From Xylogone sp. PMI_703 (taxonomy: Eukaryota; Ascomycota; Leotiomycetes), in assembly GCA_021399445.1 (NCBI GenBank), contig JAJTUQ010000001.1:7254001-7318000 (forward strand): 64,000 bases of DNA. The letters run 5' to 3'. Shown here one piece after another: positions 61,056 through 64,000 of this stretch. The translations under genes and the position numbers were made by a program. The notes below the pieces were generated by a model. It ran no database searches, was not told where the DNA came from, and saw only the letters and a program-made list of their open reading frames with translations. Position 1 is the stretch's first letter. Each line of letters starts with the position of its first letter.

Positions 61056-63227
61056 TCAGTAGATCCGGTCCCCAAATGCTAGTTGCGTGTTGTGGTGGTG
61101 GTGTGGGTGATGAGGATGGTGGTGGCCTCGGTCTTCGAAGGCACCGCCGTCGTCAGAGAAGATGGTGCCATGCTCGGAGTTGGGTCCAACGCTGTGTTGA
61201 CTCCCTGGATCCTCATCGTCAACATCAAACATCTCATACTTGATATCGTTGACCCGTGGTGCTGCAGCCGTCGCTCCACCGCCATTCATGCCATATCCTC
61301 GTGCATGCATACTCTGGTGGGGAGCGTTGAAGTGACCGCTATTGTTGCTGCTTGTGTGACTATGGTTAGGCCCCACCTTCCGATCCTTACCGCGGCCCTT
61401 GATTCCCTTATTGGCGTTCTTGTATAGCGTGGCAAAGTACTCCCACAGTTCCCTATCAGCTGAATGCACGATGTCGCCATCTTTCATGGCTGCAAAGCGA
61501 TTTGTGAGATTGCGCAGGGTGGCAATATGGAATTTGTTTTGATGCGACTAAAAAGATTAGTTCCTATTTGGAAGAAATATACCGTAAAAAGAAATTAATG
61601 TGTTATAATGTCTTGAGTGGTAGCTCTTCCTTGTGCTTGAAAGTTTTTGCGGAGATGCTGGGTGTGGGTGTGTGGAAGCTAAGCGAGACGATCCTCCTGT
61701 AGATGAAAAGGGGGAGAAGGCTGGAGGAGGGCACACCCAACGCGCACACACACACCCCCAAAACACACACACATCGCGGTGGCAAAATCCCACGTGCGCT
61801 ATCCGGAGAAAGAAGTTCAGAGCGAACAGCTTACTTAGCTGGTCGCCCAAGGAACGGAAATGCCGATAGCTCTCCAGGAACCACACTCGTGGGAGGGAAA
61901 GCAACTATGAAGCATGAAATCTGGGGGAAAGGGGGCTTTGTACACACCTTTAAGTTTCCTAATTGGGTGAACTGCTTATTGCAGTCATCCAATCGACACT
62001 CGTATGGCTTTGACTGGTTATGGACGATCCTATGAGCACGAACATTGCCTCGCTGGGCGAATCTCTTCCCGCAGAGCTCGCAAGAATATGGTCGCTCTCC
62101 TGTATGGCGTCTTTCATGGGTCTATGTCCGAGTTAGCTAGTTGCATTTACAGTAGAAAGAGTGTGTAGAACATGCCTTGAGATTACCGAGTTGAGAGAAG
62201 CTGCGGCCGCAGCCGGGTTCTTTGCATGGCTAATAACCGCCTGTTAGTAACTGTATTTGAACTATGCAAAGGAGGCGCATATGGCCCCAAAGTGGGAAGG
62301 AATAGGGCTCACATATGGCTTCACGCCGGTATGAGCGCGTTCATGAATATCAAGATGAGTCTTCTGATAAAAACTCTTCTTGCATCCGGCAATGGTGCAT
62401 TCATATCGTTTCCTTTGCTTGGTTCCAGTGGTCGTGGGATTGGCCTGAGAAGAAAATCCAAAATCGTGAGCCTTGCCTTTGTCCATGGTTCTCTGGGTGA
62501 ATGAGGGATCACTCACCACAGGCGCAGCCTTCTCTTCGGGGACCGGCTGTTGATCGGTGTTCTTGGCCTTGGCCTGGATTGCTTTCATCAGGGTATCAAC
62601 TTCCGTCTTGAATGTAACCTCTGAAGCTCCATCAATGGGCAGTGTCGGAGTGATGGTCTTGCCTCCAGGAATTGGCGAATGCGTGCTGGTGGTGGCAGCA
62701 TTGGTGGTATTGGTGTTCATCCACGAGGGCTCTGGCTTGACTAAGGGGGGGGGAGTGTGAGCATGCGTCTCTTTCACGTATCCCGTGAGCGAATTCCGAA
62801 GATATCCAACTCCCCGACTAGGCTCGAGATCTGTTCGCATATACTGAGGTGCAGGCCGTGGTTGCATGTATGAAGCCGTAGTGAATGTTCCTAGAGCCTG
62901 AGAATCGTCTGCATAAGTAGACGGAGTGCTGAAGGAGGTTTGCATCATCGGATGTGGCACCGAGAGGATGCTACCGGTAGTCGCAGCCGTATACGGTAGA
63001 GAAGGCGCATACTGAGGAGCCGTGATGGTTCGTGAGAGCGAAGCCTGGGTGACAGCAGCAGCAGCTCTCGAGTCGTACCGGATCAGGCCTTGGATGTCCA
63101 TACTATACGGAGTGTAGACGGAATCGACTTGGGGACGAGGATTTTGCTCAGGCCACTGTCCCCAGGCCTGGCCTGGTGGTTGAGCAGTGACAGCCAGTTT
63201 TGCGGTCGTAGGTGGAGTCTTGCTCAT
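61056..63227 (-). CDS. AZF1-like C2H2 zinc-finger transcription factor
   Basis: Model on the minus strand: exons 63227-62313, 62229-62176, 62121-61948 and 61547-61056, 544 residues, all junctions in phase 0. Residues 1-270 are Thr/Pro/Gln-rich and disordered. Four tandem C2H2 fingers lie at about 275-392: [55 protein letters not shown] and [19 protein letters not shown]. The last finger and following [18 protein letters not shown] resemble yeast Azf1, a glucose- and cell-wall-related regulator. Introns two and three fall at equivalent places, after GNLK. Intron 62122-62175 begins GC, not GT; no GT donor keeps the frame. The C-terminus carries a [13 protein letters not shown] tract. The third intron is 400 nt with a CA repeat. 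Its targets are unknown. Confidence 0.88.
61741..61774. repeat. CA microsatellite inside an intron
   Basis: Imperfect (CA)n broken by a run of C and A, lying inside the third intron of the AZF1-like gene (61548-61947). Confidence 0.65.
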
Positions 63228-63936
63228 GCAAGACTACCGAGAGCCGTTGTATAACACAGACCCGATGTATCAAGTGAGGCAGGAGGCAAGAATCCAGGAC
63301 CACTTATCTCCTAGACAGATGAAACCTGGAAGGATGGGTGACGTTCGTTTCAGGCGCACAGGAGGAAAAGCAGGGAGAGCAAGAGCAAGAGACCTAATGC
63401 TAGATATCCACCTGGAGAAGAAATGGGGAGACACTGAAGAAGAGGCCAGTTGAGGATGGAAAAGATATGGGGAAGGGGATCTTTAAGAAAAATCACGGCC
63501 GTCCAGGTACGTCAGCGTATTTTGTTGGTCGTTGGTGGTGGTCCGTTGGTGGAAGAGGTTCCCCGTCCGTCCGCTTACGTTGGCGATATATCCTTATTAT
63601 AATGCCGACTGAGAAAGTGGCAGGAAAGGGTCGTCTTGGGGGGACCCGTGTGTCACAAAAGCGAGCAAACCAGCTAAGAGCCAGCAGCGGCAGGGCCAGG
63701 AAAGTACCGGTATATCCGTTTTAAGATCGAGTCGAGCCAGGATGGGAAGTCGACTTGCAAGGTACTCTCGGAGATCAAGAGCACAGCAACAAGAGCAGGA
63801 ACGACGCAGCAAAAACGGGAGGCAGAACAGCAAAGGATATATGATGAATAGTCGAGGAGAATCGGTCGTAACAGTAGTTGCTGTTGTTTATGAAGAAGTT
63901 CTCCACAATATGTCAAGAAAGGGGAGGGGTTTCTTG
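63228..63936 (-). promoter_or_regulatory. Long ATG-free leader/promoter of the AZF1-like gene
   Basis: On the minus strand there is no ATG from 63936 down to the start codon (no CAT on the plus strand between 63228 and 63936). The plus strand is purine-rich in the nearest 250 nt, so the transcript leader would be pyrimidine-rich. The true transcription start is not visible. Confidence 0.5.
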
Positions 63937-64000
63937 CATACACATCCAGATCTGATCGGGGAGATCTCGAGCAGATGGAGACGCGGTAGCATTCATATAA

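Overview
The window is 64 kb of a filamentous ascomycete (Pezizomycotina) chromosome. The evidence is compact eukaryotic genes with many 50-110 nt GT-AG introns, a 375-residue actin with six introns, and a set of proteins that are characteristically fungal in this combination (KNR4/SMI1, FES1, VPS68, RMP1, CAF16, a GSK3 of 394 residues, an AZF1-like zinc-finger factor). A Leotiomycete would fit the general look, but I cannot prove the class from this window. There are 20 protein genes and one tRNA gene that I can support. Almost all are single-copy housekeeping or regulatory genes. I saw no transposase, reverse transcriptase, CRISPR array, rRNA or secondary-metabolite cluster.

Layout. 1-13.5 kb: the 3' part of GPI13 (+), a secreted beta-propeller protein (+), an atypical bZIP factor (-), a mitochondrial FMP32/MCUR1-family protein (-), VPS68 (-) and a small Gly/Ser/Tyr-rich protein (+). 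13.5-24.6 kb: KNR4 (-), a 3.4 kb gene-free stretch, exocyst SEC8 (-) and actin (-). 26-33 kb: FES1 (-), CAF16 (+), ELP2 (-). 33.1-43.2 kb: about 10 kb without a supportable gene, visibly richer in G+C in its middle and ending in the leader of a GSK3 kinase gene (+). 46-64 kb: nuclear cap-binding CBC1/CBP80 (+), RNase MRP subunit RMP1 (-), an intron-containing tRNA-Val(AAC) (+), mitoribosomal MRPL7/uL5m (-), a divergent ubiquitin-specific protease (+), the mitochondrial carrier FLX1 (+), URM1 (+), and an AZF1-like C2H2 factor (-) whose leader runs to the window end.

Functionally the genes do not form one pathway. There are loose themes: cell wall and polarity (KNR4, SEC8, actin, GSK3, GPI13), RNA metabolism (CBC1, RMP1, CAF16, ELP2, URM1, the tRNA) and mitochondria (FMP32, MRPL7, FLX1). 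ELP2 and URM1 act on the same wobble-uridine modification but lie about 24 kb apart, so this is probably coincidence.

The most noteworthy signals are non-coding or fine-scale. The 1,240 nt before the GSK3 start contain no ATG at all on the coding strand, and 709 nt before the AZF1-like start behave the same way. There is a GC-AG intron between two zinc-finger exons, a C-terminal CaaX box on the ubiquitin protease, a bZIP factor lacking the family's invariant Asn, 5-nt and 7-nt first coding exons, and a 454-nt intron in URM1. All exon boundaries were placed by hand from splice consensus, reading frame and remembered family patterns; every model given closes in frame.
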